Shown here: piece after piece, positions 27,409 through 37,400 of the stretch
How positions within the stretch are numbered: the first letter of the stretch is position 1
How the letters are laid out: every line of letters starts with the position of its first letter
Notes under the pieces: generated by a model
What the model saw: only the letters and a program-made list of their open reading frames with translations
The model's database searches: none
What the model was told of the DNA's origin: nothing
Program-made: the position numbers and the translations under genes
Assembly: GCA_905221605.1 (NCBI GenBank)
Contig: CAJNDS010000302.1
Span: forward strand, 290,342 to 354,341
DNA: 64,000 nucleotides
Direction of reading: 5' to 3'
From: Symbiodinium natans
Taxonomy: Eukaryota; Sar; Dinophyceae; Suessiales; Symbiodiniaceae

Positions 27409-27740
27409 AAACCCTAAACCCTAAACCCTAAACCCTAAACCCTAAACCCTAAACCCTAAACCCTAAACCCTAAACCCTAAACCCTAAACCATCAGCATGG
27501 CCAAGGCGCGCATGGCTCGGAGGTCTTCATTGAACCGAGAATGCACTTCTTCAATGTTCCGAAACACAGCCTGGCAGGATGATTCCGAATGCTGGTGCAA
27601 GGTTTAGGGTTTAGGGGTTTAGGGTTTAGGGGTTTAGGGGTTTAGGGGTTTAGGGGTTTAGGGGTTTAGGGGTTTATGCAAGCAGTCTGCGGGTTTAGGG
27701 GTTTAGGGGTTTGGGGTTTAGGGTTTAGGGTAGTTTCTGC
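27409..27740. repeat. CCCTAAA and TTTAGGGG blocks flanking an exon
   Basis: CCCTAAA at 27,409-27,489 and TTTAGGG/TTTAGGGG at 27,601-27,735. Both lie in predicted introns of the gene at 27,490-28,841; the first supplies a GTTTAGGG donor on minus, the second the body of a GC-AG intron. Confidence 0.9.
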
Positions 27741-28841
27741 TTGGGTCAGCGTGGCAAGTCTGTGGAAAGCAGTGGCCTCTGTCAGCACATTCAGATCATT
27801 GATGTCCACCTCCTGACCACCTGGATAGTAGCCAAAGCATTCCCAAAATTCTTTGACTATGTCAATTGCTCAGCTCTATTGTGCGGAGCCCTTCTGGCGC
27901 GTGTCATCAGCAGTCCCCCTGTTCCGTGCTTTGCAGCTGAGCTGCCGAGGGTCTTCAGCAGCTCAGAGAGCTGCTTCCGTGAAGGTCCTGCACTTAACGG
28001 CTGATGACGACCTAGCTCCAAAAGCTCTCAAACTACAGCCTCCCCCTCCCCTCCCCCCTCCCTCTCCCCCTCCCCCCTCCCCCCGAAACCTCCAAGTGTG
28101 GCGACCAAGTCGAGATACCAGCCCACCTGCACGCCCTGTTCCTGCAATGGCCAAGCATAGTCGGAAGTCTGGCTGGGCACATCTTGACACTGATGACACC
28201 ACGAAGACGCCTCCGACCCTAAACTCCAAAACTCCTGTTGGCTCAAGAACCCCCAACAAACAAAAGACATCAATCCCTCCTTTGCCCTTATAAGGAAGAA
28301 GGTTCTGCTTCTTGTTTTTTGTTTCTGTTTTTTTTTTTTTTTTTGGGGGGGGGGGGGGGGGAGTTCTTGAGGAAGTACCATAAACCCTAAACCCTAAACC
28401 CTAAACCCTAAACTAGCAGAAAATGGAAGCTTTCCCGCCTGGGCCGGGCCAGGCCCGACAAAGGAGCCAATCGACAGAGGCGCCAGAGGGCAGCTTGGGT
28501 CCTGCACGTTTAGGGTTTAGGGTTAGGGTTTAGGGTTTAGGGTTTAGGGTTTAGGGTTTAGGGTTTAGGGTTTAGGGTTTAGGGTTTAGGGTTTAGGGTT
28601 TAGGGTTTAGGGTTTAGGGTTTAGGGTTTAGGGTTTAGGGTTTAGGGTTTGGGGCACGGAGCTTTCTAAGGATAGTTTCATGGGCCTCTTAATATGGTCC
28701 CTTACCTCCTGCAAAGGGTTCTGAAGCATGGGCCCTTGGGATGTATAGGGTATACAAGGGGTATCTAAGGGCTCATGCTTCCACCCTAAGAAGCTTGCAA
28801 ACGGAGGCCCTCGCGATCACATCCATTGCTTGGCCTTTGGG
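27490..28841 (-). CDS. Five-exon gene, partial, with a frameshift
   Basis: Minus exons 28,841-28,785, 28,501-28,414, 28,218-28,090, 27,987-27,741 and 27,591-27,490. Phases agree at all four joins. Protein pieces include GQAMDVIARASVCKLLR, SEASSWCHQCQDVPSQTSDY, PSRKQLSELLKTLGSSAAKH, VKEFWECFGYYPGGQEVDIN and FRNIEEVHSRFNEDLRAMRA. One base is missing in the fourth exon at the CAATTG near 27,863-27,868; restoring frame there joins NRAE to DIVKEF. Introns contain, in order, family C plus a TTTAGGG array, family D plus CCCTAAA, a G-rich tract, and a TTTAGGGG array. Donors are GT except a GC at 27,740. Ends are not identified; no family recognised. Confidence 0.6.
28235..28378. mobile_element. Family D element, copy 3
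   Basis: Ends CTGTTGGCTCAAGAACCCCC and GAGTTCTTGAGGAAGTAC, with a T run and a G run next to the right end as in copy 2. It lies inside a predicted intron (28,219-28,413) together with a CCCTAAA block. Confidence 0.75.
28508..28655. repeat. TTTAGGG array in an intron
   Basis: About 20 units, near perfect, within the predicted intron 28,502-28,784. Confidence 0.95.
28675..28790. mobile_element. Family C element, copy 3
   Basis: Contains 'atggtcccttacctcctgca' and 'ggtatacaaggggtat' in the opposite orientation to copies 1 and 2. Within the same intron as the TTTAGGG array. Confidence 0.7.
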
Positions 28842-28884
28842 CTGCAATGCGTTACATCGAGCTGCTTGCATGTGTAAACTCAAG

Positions 28885-29218
28885 AAACCCTAAACCCTAA
28901 ACCCTAAACCCTAAACCCTAAAGCGGCAGCCTCTAATGCTCCCGACTAGAGCGGCATCCCCTCTCGGAAACCCCTCTCATGGTTGGCATTCCGCGTCTGG
29001 CGAGATCCCCTAACCCTAAAGGCCCTAAACTTAACCCTAAAACCCTAAAACCCTAAAACCCTAAAACCCTAAGACCCTAAAACCCTAAAACCCTAAAACC
29101 CTAAAACCCTAAAACCCTAAAACCCTTAAACCCTAAAACCCTAAAACCCTAAAACCCTAAAACCCTAAAACCCTAAAACCCTAAACCCTAAAATCCTAAA
29201 CCCTAAACCCTAAAGTCC
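28885..29218. repeat. CCCTAAA block and CCCTAAAA octamer array
   Basis: CCCTAAA at 28,885-28,925. From 29,030 to 29,190 an eight-base CCCTAAAA unit is repeated about 18 times, a local variant amplification. Confidence 0.9.
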
Positions 29219-29383
29219 TTCAGGGTTCAGGAAGTTCAGGGTTTGTGTGTGTGTGTTTTCTGGCAGCGGGAGTCCAGTGCAAATGAGGCGATCTCATCTC
29301 CAATCATGGGGGTGTAGCCCTGCTCGTCCACCTGGGTAGTTCTTTGGGTTGCGGCTGAAGCCTAAACCCTGTTATCTTCGGGT

Positions 29384-29512
29384 AGCTGCATGGTTTCTTG
29401 ATATGGACCCTTAACAGGGTCCCGGTATATACCCCTTGTATAACCCAGGGGCCCATACTTCAACCCTTTAATTAAAGGAGCCAAGGGACTATATGAAGGG
29501 CCCATACCCTTA
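29384..29512. mobile_element. Family C element, copy 4
   Basis: GGGTAGCTGCATGGTTTC at one end and GAAGGGCCCATACCCTTAGG at the other, with 'attaaaggagccaagggac' inside. Confidence 0.7.
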
Positions 29513-29707
29513 GGTTTAATGAGGCGATTGCAGTACTCCAAACAACCTATGCCCCTGCTCAAAGCAACGTCAGATTTTCCGGATACCCATTGGCTGACGA
29601 ATTGCATGAACAGCCCTTTGGCCAAACTTGCTGGTTTAGGGTGAAATGGCTTAGGGGTCCAGGGTTTAGGGATGTTTTGGGTTTAGGAGTTCAGGGTTTA
29701 GGAGCCC

Positions 29708-30155
29708 CTAGAATACTCTGTCGACATCACGCAGCAGGCGCCTGTACCATGCATCCATGCACATACACCGCGTGATCAAGCTTGACAAACCAAAAGCATT
29801 ACCCCGGACGAAGGGCTCATAAGGTGTGTGGGGGATTTGCTGTGAGGGGTTTGAGGCTCTGGTTGAAGAGCTAGTCATGTGCTCCTCGCTGCTGATGCTA
29901 GCAGCTCTTGAAACGACACCTGCGCACACGTTAAGCTGCCGCATGCGGCCCTAACCCCATGGCCAAATTCTTCGCTGATCCTCTGCAATCCGGCCAACAA
30001 TTTCGCCTTCTTGGGAGGTGAGCTGACGAACGATCAGCCAAATGTGGTCCACTTGATGGGTTTGGGGGTCCGACTCTCCCACTCCCACTTCCCGAGGGGC
30101 CTCCTTGCCACGACCTGACCATCAAGCCAGCACCACGGCCACGAAACTGCTTCAT
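29708..30155 (-). CDS. Three-exon gene, unknown function
   Basis: Model: exon 1 from ATG 30,155 to 30,089 (MKQFRGRGAGLMVRSWQGG), exon 2 30,051-29,981 (HIWLIVRQLTSQEGEIVGRI), exon 3 29,935-29,708 ending in a stop (starts LNVCAGVVSRAASISSEEH). Introns are 37 nt (GT-AG) and 45 nt (GA-AG); all phases match, giving 121 residues. The ATG is chosen as the first in frame. Without the second splice, exon 2 would end at a TAG at 29,951. The tail (DAWYRRLLRDVDRVF) is basic and helical. The introns are unusually short for the window. No family recognised. Confidence 0.5.
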
Positions 30156-30336
30156 GCCAGGACTGAGGCCCGTGTCCCTAAACCCGAAAGCCCTAAACAC
30201 CAAACCATACAAGCCTAAAGCCCTAAACCATGACAACACTAGATGGGGGTTTACGATACTAGGGGACCCCTAAAAAAAGACCCCCCAAATAGTAGGATTC
30301 TCTCACAATAAGGACCCACAATAACGTACCCCTAAC

Positions 30337-30469
30337 TGCGGAAGCCCCCACATCCCCAGAACCTGATGAACTTCACCTTGCTGGGGGCCCGGGCTGCAGT
30401 ATGGCCGGCCGCAAAGCGCACGTGAATGCTGCGCGGCTCATCCAAACAGACGGCGGTGCACTTGCGGTC
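30337..30469 (-). CDS. Internal exon
   Basis: Minus strand, 44 codons and one base between an AAAG acceptor next to a TTTAGGG word and a GTTAGG donor. Reads DRKCTAVCLDEPRSIHVRFA and ends FIRFWGCGGFR. Hydrophilic, mixed composition, C and R rich. The donor lies at the edge of a possible inverted-repeat element (30,245-30,336). No family recognised. Confidence 0.45.
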
Positions 30470-31190
30470 CTTTCCCAGGTTTAGGGAATAGGGCTCAGGA
30501 TTTTGTTAAGGCATTTTTCCCGCTACCCTCAGCCATGAGCCCTACGCCCTACACCCTACGCCCTAAACCCTAAACCCCAAACCCCAAACCCTAAACCCTA
30601 TACCCTAAACCCTTAGGGGGTTTTAAGCTTCGGCGCCCTGCGCTGCGCAGCCTTCGCCAGGGATGGGAATGCAGCGAAGCGTGGCAGGTCGTCCAGGTTT
30701 CGGTGGTCGAAGCTTCCTTGGAGAACCCTAAACCCTAAACCCTAAACCCTAAACCCTAAACCCTAAACCCTATGTTCTTCTGTCTTCTGTGGGATTGAGG
30801 GTTTAGGGGTTTAGTTTTCGGGTTTAGGGGTTTAGGGGATGGGTTTCTTAGGGTTTAGGGGTTTAGGGATCTGGGGTTCGGGGTCCAGGGGTCTCGGCCT
30901 TGAGGGTCTGGGAAGTCGCCGCCCCTCAACTTTGTCCCCGTCGTCACAAACGGAAAGCCGCTGCCCCTTACCCTGAACCCTCTGTTAATCCCGAAGACCC
31001 CTATATAGGCCGCGAACAACCACAGCCCCTGCACCCGAAACCCCATTCGGACATTGAACTACCCAGCTTCAGCAAAGTCTCGCGACACCGGCCGGCGGAT
31101 TTCACTCCGCTGCTTTGTGCGATCCTGTGAAAAGAGACCCAGGTGTTCAGGGTTCAAGGCTTCATTGAATACTTCTGGTATATTCCAGTA
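30470..31190. repeat. Telomere-type blocks and islands
   Basis: CCCTAAA-type words at 30,547-30,615 and 30,724-30,772, TTTAGGG-type at 30,796-30,880. A plus-strand island ending near 31,131 reads DIELPSFSKVSRHRPADFTP before a TGA, a possible terminal exon. Confidence 0.6.
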
Positions 31191-31194
31191 TAGT

Positions 31195-31518
31195 TTACAC
31201 ACATTTTGGGATAGTTGTATGTTTGTATATGCATTGGGTTACGGTCTGTGGTAGTTCAGGGTAAAGGATTGATTTAGGGTCTCCCTCCTCTTGTGATATC
31301 TGCTGCATCCATCGAGCTTCGTCTCTGTCTGCTGGCCCAAAAATTTTCCAGGCTACAGCACTGGCGCCGCAGTGGGGGCAAACCTTGTTGTATCGCAACC
31401 TCAACCTATGCTTTGCACCCACCTCCGCGCTAGTTGAGCCAACTCCGTTGAGAGAAGTGCTCAGGAAAAGCATCGGCTTAAACAAAGCTCGCCAGAACTG
31501 TCCGCAGTGCGACAGCAC
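31195..31518 (-). CDS. Small protein or exon with a CPHC motif
   Basis: Open for 107 codons on minus to a stop at 31,195. Contains YNKVCPHCGASAVAWKIFG, half of a possible zinc ribbon, then ADRDEARWMQQISQEEGDPK. The composition is well mixed and protein-like. The frame is open upstream of the first possible start, so this may be a last exon. No family recognised. Confidence 0.45.
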   Translation of the reverse strand: MLSHCGQFWRALFKPMLFLSTSLNGVGSTSAEVGAKHRLRLRYNKVCPHCGASAVAWKIFGPADRDEARWMQQISQEEGDPKSILYPELPQTVTQCIYKHTTIPKCV

Positions 31519-32955
31519 GAGACAGAAAGCCGCAGGTGAGTGTGTGGTAGGATTCCCTTTTTATGAGGACCCCTGGAAGGTACCCCAAACTTCGCGAAAA
31601 CCCCCAGATCCCAACTGCGTGCAGATCTACTCATGCCATAGCTTTCTGTCATGTGGACGTGTTAAAACAAGCTTGCCGCATAGGTGCACGGGGCCGTCTC
31701 GAAGCAAGCCAGGGGCTCTTTACTGGTTGGGCCTCGGGTTTAGGGGTTAGGGTTTGAGGGTTTAGGGCTGAGATACTCATTGACACGTCTACCGTCGTTT
31801 GCGTACATGTTGAATAACCGAGATCGGGGGGGGGGGGGGGGGGGGGGCGCGGGCGCACGGAATGGTGTCGGTCTGCGCAATGGACTTATGCAGTGGCTCG
31901 TGTGGCGACTACCTGCTCGAAGTGCCTGGTCCTAGTCGTGCTACGGCTCTTCAAGTTCTTTATACTTGTGCCCAAGTAGGTGTGAAAAATGCTTTGGTTC
32001 GACATCCTCCCATGCAACCTCTACAGCAGGCAAACTAAGCACAATGGCTCATGTCGGTCGTGATGAGTAGTGGAAGCTGCCGTCCGTGCGTTTGCACGTG
32101 ACGGGACTGCCCGGGTGATGACTGCATGCCCTAAACAATAATAATTTCCTCACAGTTGGCCCGAAACCCCAAACCCCAAACCCTGAAGCCTAAACCCTAA
32201 ACCCAAAAACCCCAAACCTTAAACCCACAAACATCTCTAGAGTCGAGGCTCTTGCTATGTCTCCCAACGGCAAGGGGGTCCAGAGAGCCCAAACAGTTAG
32301 TATAAGAGGGAACATCCCAAGCTTAGATATTCAAATTTCAGACTCTTCTGTCTCTACATTGGTTCAACACCATCTTTCCCCCCCTTAGAACCTTTATAAA
32401 CCAAAAAAAGCATCTTTTGAATATTCCCTTTTTTAATGCAAATATATAAGCAGTGAGCGAACTCCTCAGGGAGCCAGCGCCACGGAGTTGCTTCGCTTGC
32501 TTTGGCCAAGGAATATCCCTAAACCCTAAACCCTAAACCCCTAAACCCTAAACCCTAAACCCTAAACCCTAAACCCTAAACCCTAAACCCTAAACCCTAA
32601 ACCCTAAACCCTAAACCCCTAAACCCCAAACCCTAAAGTGTGCGGGGTGGTTGCAGATGCTCCAGTTCTCACCGCAGGCCGAGTCTGCCCCGCATTTAGC
32701 CCACATCACAGGTCACAGAGGTTAGGGTTTAGGGTTTAGGGTTTAGGGTTTAAGGTTTAGGGTTTAGGGTTTAGGATTTATAGTTTAGGGTCTAGGGTTT
32801 AGGGCTTTGCGTGGGAAATCATCCACATCTCCAGCAGCAGGAGCTGGGCTTCGCTTGCAGTTTCTGTGCCTGGCACATCAAGGTGCAGGTTTGGCCGGGG
32901 CTTAGAAACCCTGAACCCTAAGTCCTAAGTCCCTAAACCCTAACCCTAAACCCCC
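31519..32955. other. Non-coding with telomere-type blocks
   Basis: G run near 31,828-31,850, a family F fragment (32,295-32,325) followed by AT-rich DNA, CCCTAAA at 32,517-32,640, TTTAGGG at 32,720-32,805 and CCCTAAA words to 32,955. These are the last telomere-type repeats in the window. Confidence 0.6.
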
Positions 32956-33089
32956 AAATAGCCCCATGTGCGAAGTGTCCAAACCAATGAAAACTTGCGC
33001 AACCCGTTCCAGTAACTAGCTCAGGCCACACGAGGAGAAAGAAGTTGTATATTTACAGTTGTAGGTTGTAATGTTGCACCAGAAGTAAC

Positions 33090-34479
33090 AGTATCCCTGT
33101 CAACGGGGAACTCAAGGTAGCTAGCCAATCGTTCCGAGCCACTCCCGACGTTAACTATCGGAAGGATCCCCAGAGTTGCTATCTCCAGGGGGTGGTAACC
33201 TATCGCTCTAGATGTATCCACTAGCCGTCCGGCTGCGTGTTGTACACCTATCCCGATATTCACCTGAACAGCCACCTGCCCTCAGTATCCTCCGGCCTCC
33301 GGCTATGAGTTGTAAAGAGAACAGATAACTATCCCAAGGTTAGGGAAAAGGATCTATTCCTCGTCAACGCCCGACCCTTTTGGCTCCTCTTTCCTCCGGA
33401 TGTGAGTTGGCCAATCAAGTCCACGACGTACAGGAACACTATCCACGGGGGCGAAAACTGTACAATACTGGCTGCTACAGTACTAAGAAGGGCCCTTCTT
33501 GAGCAGCTCTCGGCTGCAGGCGGACACGAAATCTTTTCTATCCCATCTCGTCCTCGACGATGGCGGTGCACTATCCAATGTCCTGCCTCAAGAATGGGTC
33601 CGAACCCGAAATACATGTACAAGTCAAACTAGCACCCCATGGAATTGACCTGACCTCTTTGTGCTAAACACCCCCCGTTTTCGGGACGCACTCAGCGGTC
33701 AGAAAATCGATGAATTCGCGACTTCTATCCCGGTTAGCTTCAGGCAAAAACAAGAACGCAGGAGGCATAGTCGACCTGATCGCCAGCCCCTTTAGGGCGC
33801 CCACCACCACCCGCGATTACGGCGATCACTCCGGCTATCCTCGGAAGCAACACCTCCATCCGCTAACCTCGACATTCATCGCAGTAGCACAAACCACCAG
33901 TCCGTGGCTCTTGGCTACACTTCGTGCCCTCACGTCTATTCCACGTAGTAAAATTGTCTATCCGTCGCATTCTTGGAAAATCAAGCGTCGCTTCTATCCA
34001 TTTCATCACCCGACTCAGTTCATCTTCTCCATAGCTATCCTGGGTAAGGCCTCACTTTTGATCAGTACTCTTCGATGTCAATGTAGTTCCCACGCTTCTA
34101 TCCCTTCATTCTTGTATGCGATCTTCTCCGTGGGGACTCACTGGTGGTTAGCCATGCCCATTCTGATCTTTCCTCCTCTCCACAGCTTCATCTTTTGGTC
34201 TTTTCATGTGAAGGTCTTATTGGTGGCGAGCCATGCCTTCCCAGAAGCTTCCGCCGCAGGGTCTTATTGGTGGCTAGCCAAGCCCTGCACCAGAGTCTCA
34301 CGACAGCCGTTCACCCACTCATCTCATCCTGCGCCATCCATCCGCTCTATCCCCCCGCGTGCGCCACCAGCCATGGCCCGGGCACATGACTTTGCATGTC
34401 CCATTCTATCCCTCACGCCGAGCCATTGGTGACTAGGCAGCTTTGTGCTTTCGTCCTATCCCCGCTTGTCGCCATTTCA
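33090..34479 (-). other. 3' non-coding region of the retroelement, possible LTR
   Basis: Lies downstream of ORF3 on the minus strand. No convincing gene on either strand. CTATC occurs 17 times on plus, as dense as in the coding part, so it belongs to the element. A 20 bp word 'ctggtggttagccatgccc' recurs in variants at about 34,141, 34,220 and 34,266. A long terminal repeat would be expected here, but the matching 5' copy is outside the window, so its limits cannot be set. The left edge lies between 32,956 and about 33,090. Confidence 0.55.
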
Positions 34480-37400
34480 TCAGGCTTCATCTCTTTGGCG
34501 ATCACGTCGCGGTCTCCACATCAGCGGCCTTCCATGCTTTCCCTTTCCTTTCACAGGATCACCCGCAGAAGCATCACTTGCATCATCACCCGTCTCAACG
34601 CCCACGTTTGCCCGGTTGGTTGATGTCGTCTCAGTGCCTCTGAATTCCGGGTTGAGCGCTTCGCTCATCGCTGACTCGTCTTCTGTTTCGGGACCAGTGA
34701 CGTGGCCACCTCTTTGTGCCCGAGTTCTCTCTAGCAGAGAGCCCTTTCCTCTTCCTCTATCCAGCATCTTCGTCCCTTCCGCAAACCTGGGTACAGTTGG
34801 CATCCATCCGTATCTGCCTCCTCGATCATCGGCTCTATCCCTATCCCGCCCTTTTCCCCATCCGCGTGATGAGCTTCTCACCGAACTATCATCACTCATG
34901 GCGTACTTCGGCCACCTGATGATATCCCTTCTCTCCCTATCCAGAGGTGATCGGGTCCTCGCTTTGGGCTCAGCACCATCGGCTCTCGCCCCACCTCTCT
35001 CTTTCAGTTGGATTGGACTCGAACTTTCTGCCCTGGTCAGTGGCTCTTGTCTCTTCCCCGTCTCGTCCCTAAGCTCCACATCGACGGTTCTCGTACCTTT
35101 CGATTCTATCCTTCTTGGCCACCCCTTCTCGTTCAGCTCCACTAGGCTTACCCCGGCAATTGGATATGCCGTGCCCGCATTAGCCGCACGCGCCTCCGGC
35201 TGCGCCTCGTCACGAGAATGTCCGGCTACTCCCATCGAAGCCCAGTTCATCATCATTCCTCCCATCGGTACTGAGCACCAGTATACCTCATTCACCGGCC
35301 CTGTCTCCGATCTCTCCCTTCGTAGCCCTAGGTTCCGAATAGCAGATCCAGCAGCATGGCTATATCCATGAAGCTTGTTCTTCTTCCCCTTAATCTCTCC
35401 CCATGTCGCGTTGAATGGTATCCCTTCGGTGTCAAACTTCATGTGCTTCGCCATGGGTTGAGTGGGATCTCGCTTTGTTTCTGCAACTATCCTCTTCATG
35501 ATCTCCAGACAACCATTTGCAGTCTGCACCATCAAGTCCCTCGTGCTTTTCGCCCAAGCGTTGTTCCCCCATAACGGCGAGTTAAAACCTGCGGCCATAG
35601 CTATCAGCAGCTGATAACTCATAAACTGTCCTCCTCTCCTCAGACACCCTGCATGCATGGAGAAGAACCTCTGCCTCGCTGTCACTACAGCGCGTGCCGC
35701 AACCGTCTCAAGGGCTTGCTGGAAATCTGACGCATCCACTATTCCCGAGTGATCTGTGCCACTCTGCTTGTACTCGAAGTTCAGAATCTTCCCGAACGAT
35801 GTTGCCAGCTCTCTATCCAACATCATCGCATGAATCGCCGCCTCTTCCATAGCGAACCTGTATACCCCCGGTCGTGACGCTGCGATCTCGTACTCAGGCC
35901 ACAATCCAGCCCTAAAACCTAAGTACCAGTCTTCTGCGGGGTTCAAGCTCGCCAGTATCCCTGCCACCACGTCCCGTTCTATCATGTCTATCCTTTCGGC
36001 CACCATTCTGAACGGGATTTTAATCCCTGCGCGGTCGAGGGCTTCCTGTAGCTTGGTCTTCCACATCGTCTTTCTTCCCATAGTCGCGTTTCTATCCGTG
36101 ATTTCCCACAAATTCATCCCCATCAGGTAGTCCGGGTAGGATGGCATAGGCTTGCAACACATCGGGCAGATCACTATCCCTTTCGCCATTCTACAGTGGC
36201 ATGCCAGGCAATGCACGCACTCCTCCGTCATTTCCGACATTATCCATCTCACTCTATCCCGGTATTCATCTGTCCCCAATGTCTTTGATAGTCTATCCCT
36301 GTTCACTTGTGAGTCTCCTCTTTCATCGGCTAACATGTCCAGCTCGCAATCACGCATGTACAGAGCCGTGTATGTGTCCTCGAACCAAACTGCTTTCCAA
36401 CATGCCATTGGTACGGGCCCGAGGAGCATGAAGCGCCCACTTCTTGTTACCACCACGTCGCCTCCGATTAGTGTGAACATCCTCATGTCTATCGCTATTC
36501 CGATTCTCCTACCTGGCACAGCCGCCAATCTAAGCGAGTCGTATAGCCATTCTGGCATCCCTCCTTGTGGAAATTCTAGCCCATGTATGCTGCTCACGTC
36601 CGATGGCTCAACAGAGTACTTCGTCCAGTGTGCCTTGAGCGTCATCTGCGACCCTCGCAAAGGATTCCTCATGTCGTCCCGATGCCATCCTTCCACTATC
36701 ACTCCGCTATGCCCTGCCTCTGGCCAAACTATCCCGTCCTTCGCGTATTCTTGCCACTGCGCGTCACCCACCACCATGTATCCGGTGCATGGAAGATCAG
36801 CCGGGTGCAGCCTGAACCACAGAGATTCCCGCTCTTCTTTCTGTCCCTCCACTCTGTCTCCAGCCCAACTCTTCAGCATCGCCACGTTCCTCGGCATCCT
36901 CATTCCACTCGTGGGTCTCACTGCCAATGGGATGCCCACCTTCAGCTCCTTGGTCTTCGGACATCTATATATTTTGCTGGTGATTTCTATCCCGTAAAAC
37001 TGTGACAAGTAAGCGATTCTGTACTCGTCGCCTCTCCTGAGCCTATACAAAGATCTCTCGTCGACTTCTTTTCTGATCCTAGACCAGGCTATCCCTCCTC
37101 CGTGGTGTTGTTCCGCCCACAGCGCATACTCTATCCCGTTTCCTCTATCGATCGCTGATCCATCTAGCATCGCCTCCTGCGTGCTTCTTCTCATATTCCT
37201 CCTGTCGCCCCTTTGTACCGGGTACGCATCTCCTCCCCACGCTGCCAATTCCGCCACTATTCTTGCCATCTCAATGTACACATTCGCAGGGTACGGCTTT
37301 TCTATCTCGGTCACTTCTCCTTTGATTCCTAGCTCATTCAGCGTGGCACCTGTCCATGTCGTTACCGAGTCATTAGATACTCCCGTCGCCGTAACTAGCT

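Noticed and set aside
28423-29013. Plus-strand three-exon gene starting MEAFPPGPGQ
   Set aside because: Phases matched, but the same islands fit better as minus exons of the 28,841-27,490 gene, with more protein-like sequence and joins to long exons.
33710-34432. 240-codon plus-strand frame
   Set aside because: Low-complexity Ser/Pro/His product opposite the retroelement's non-coding end; no start context or family.
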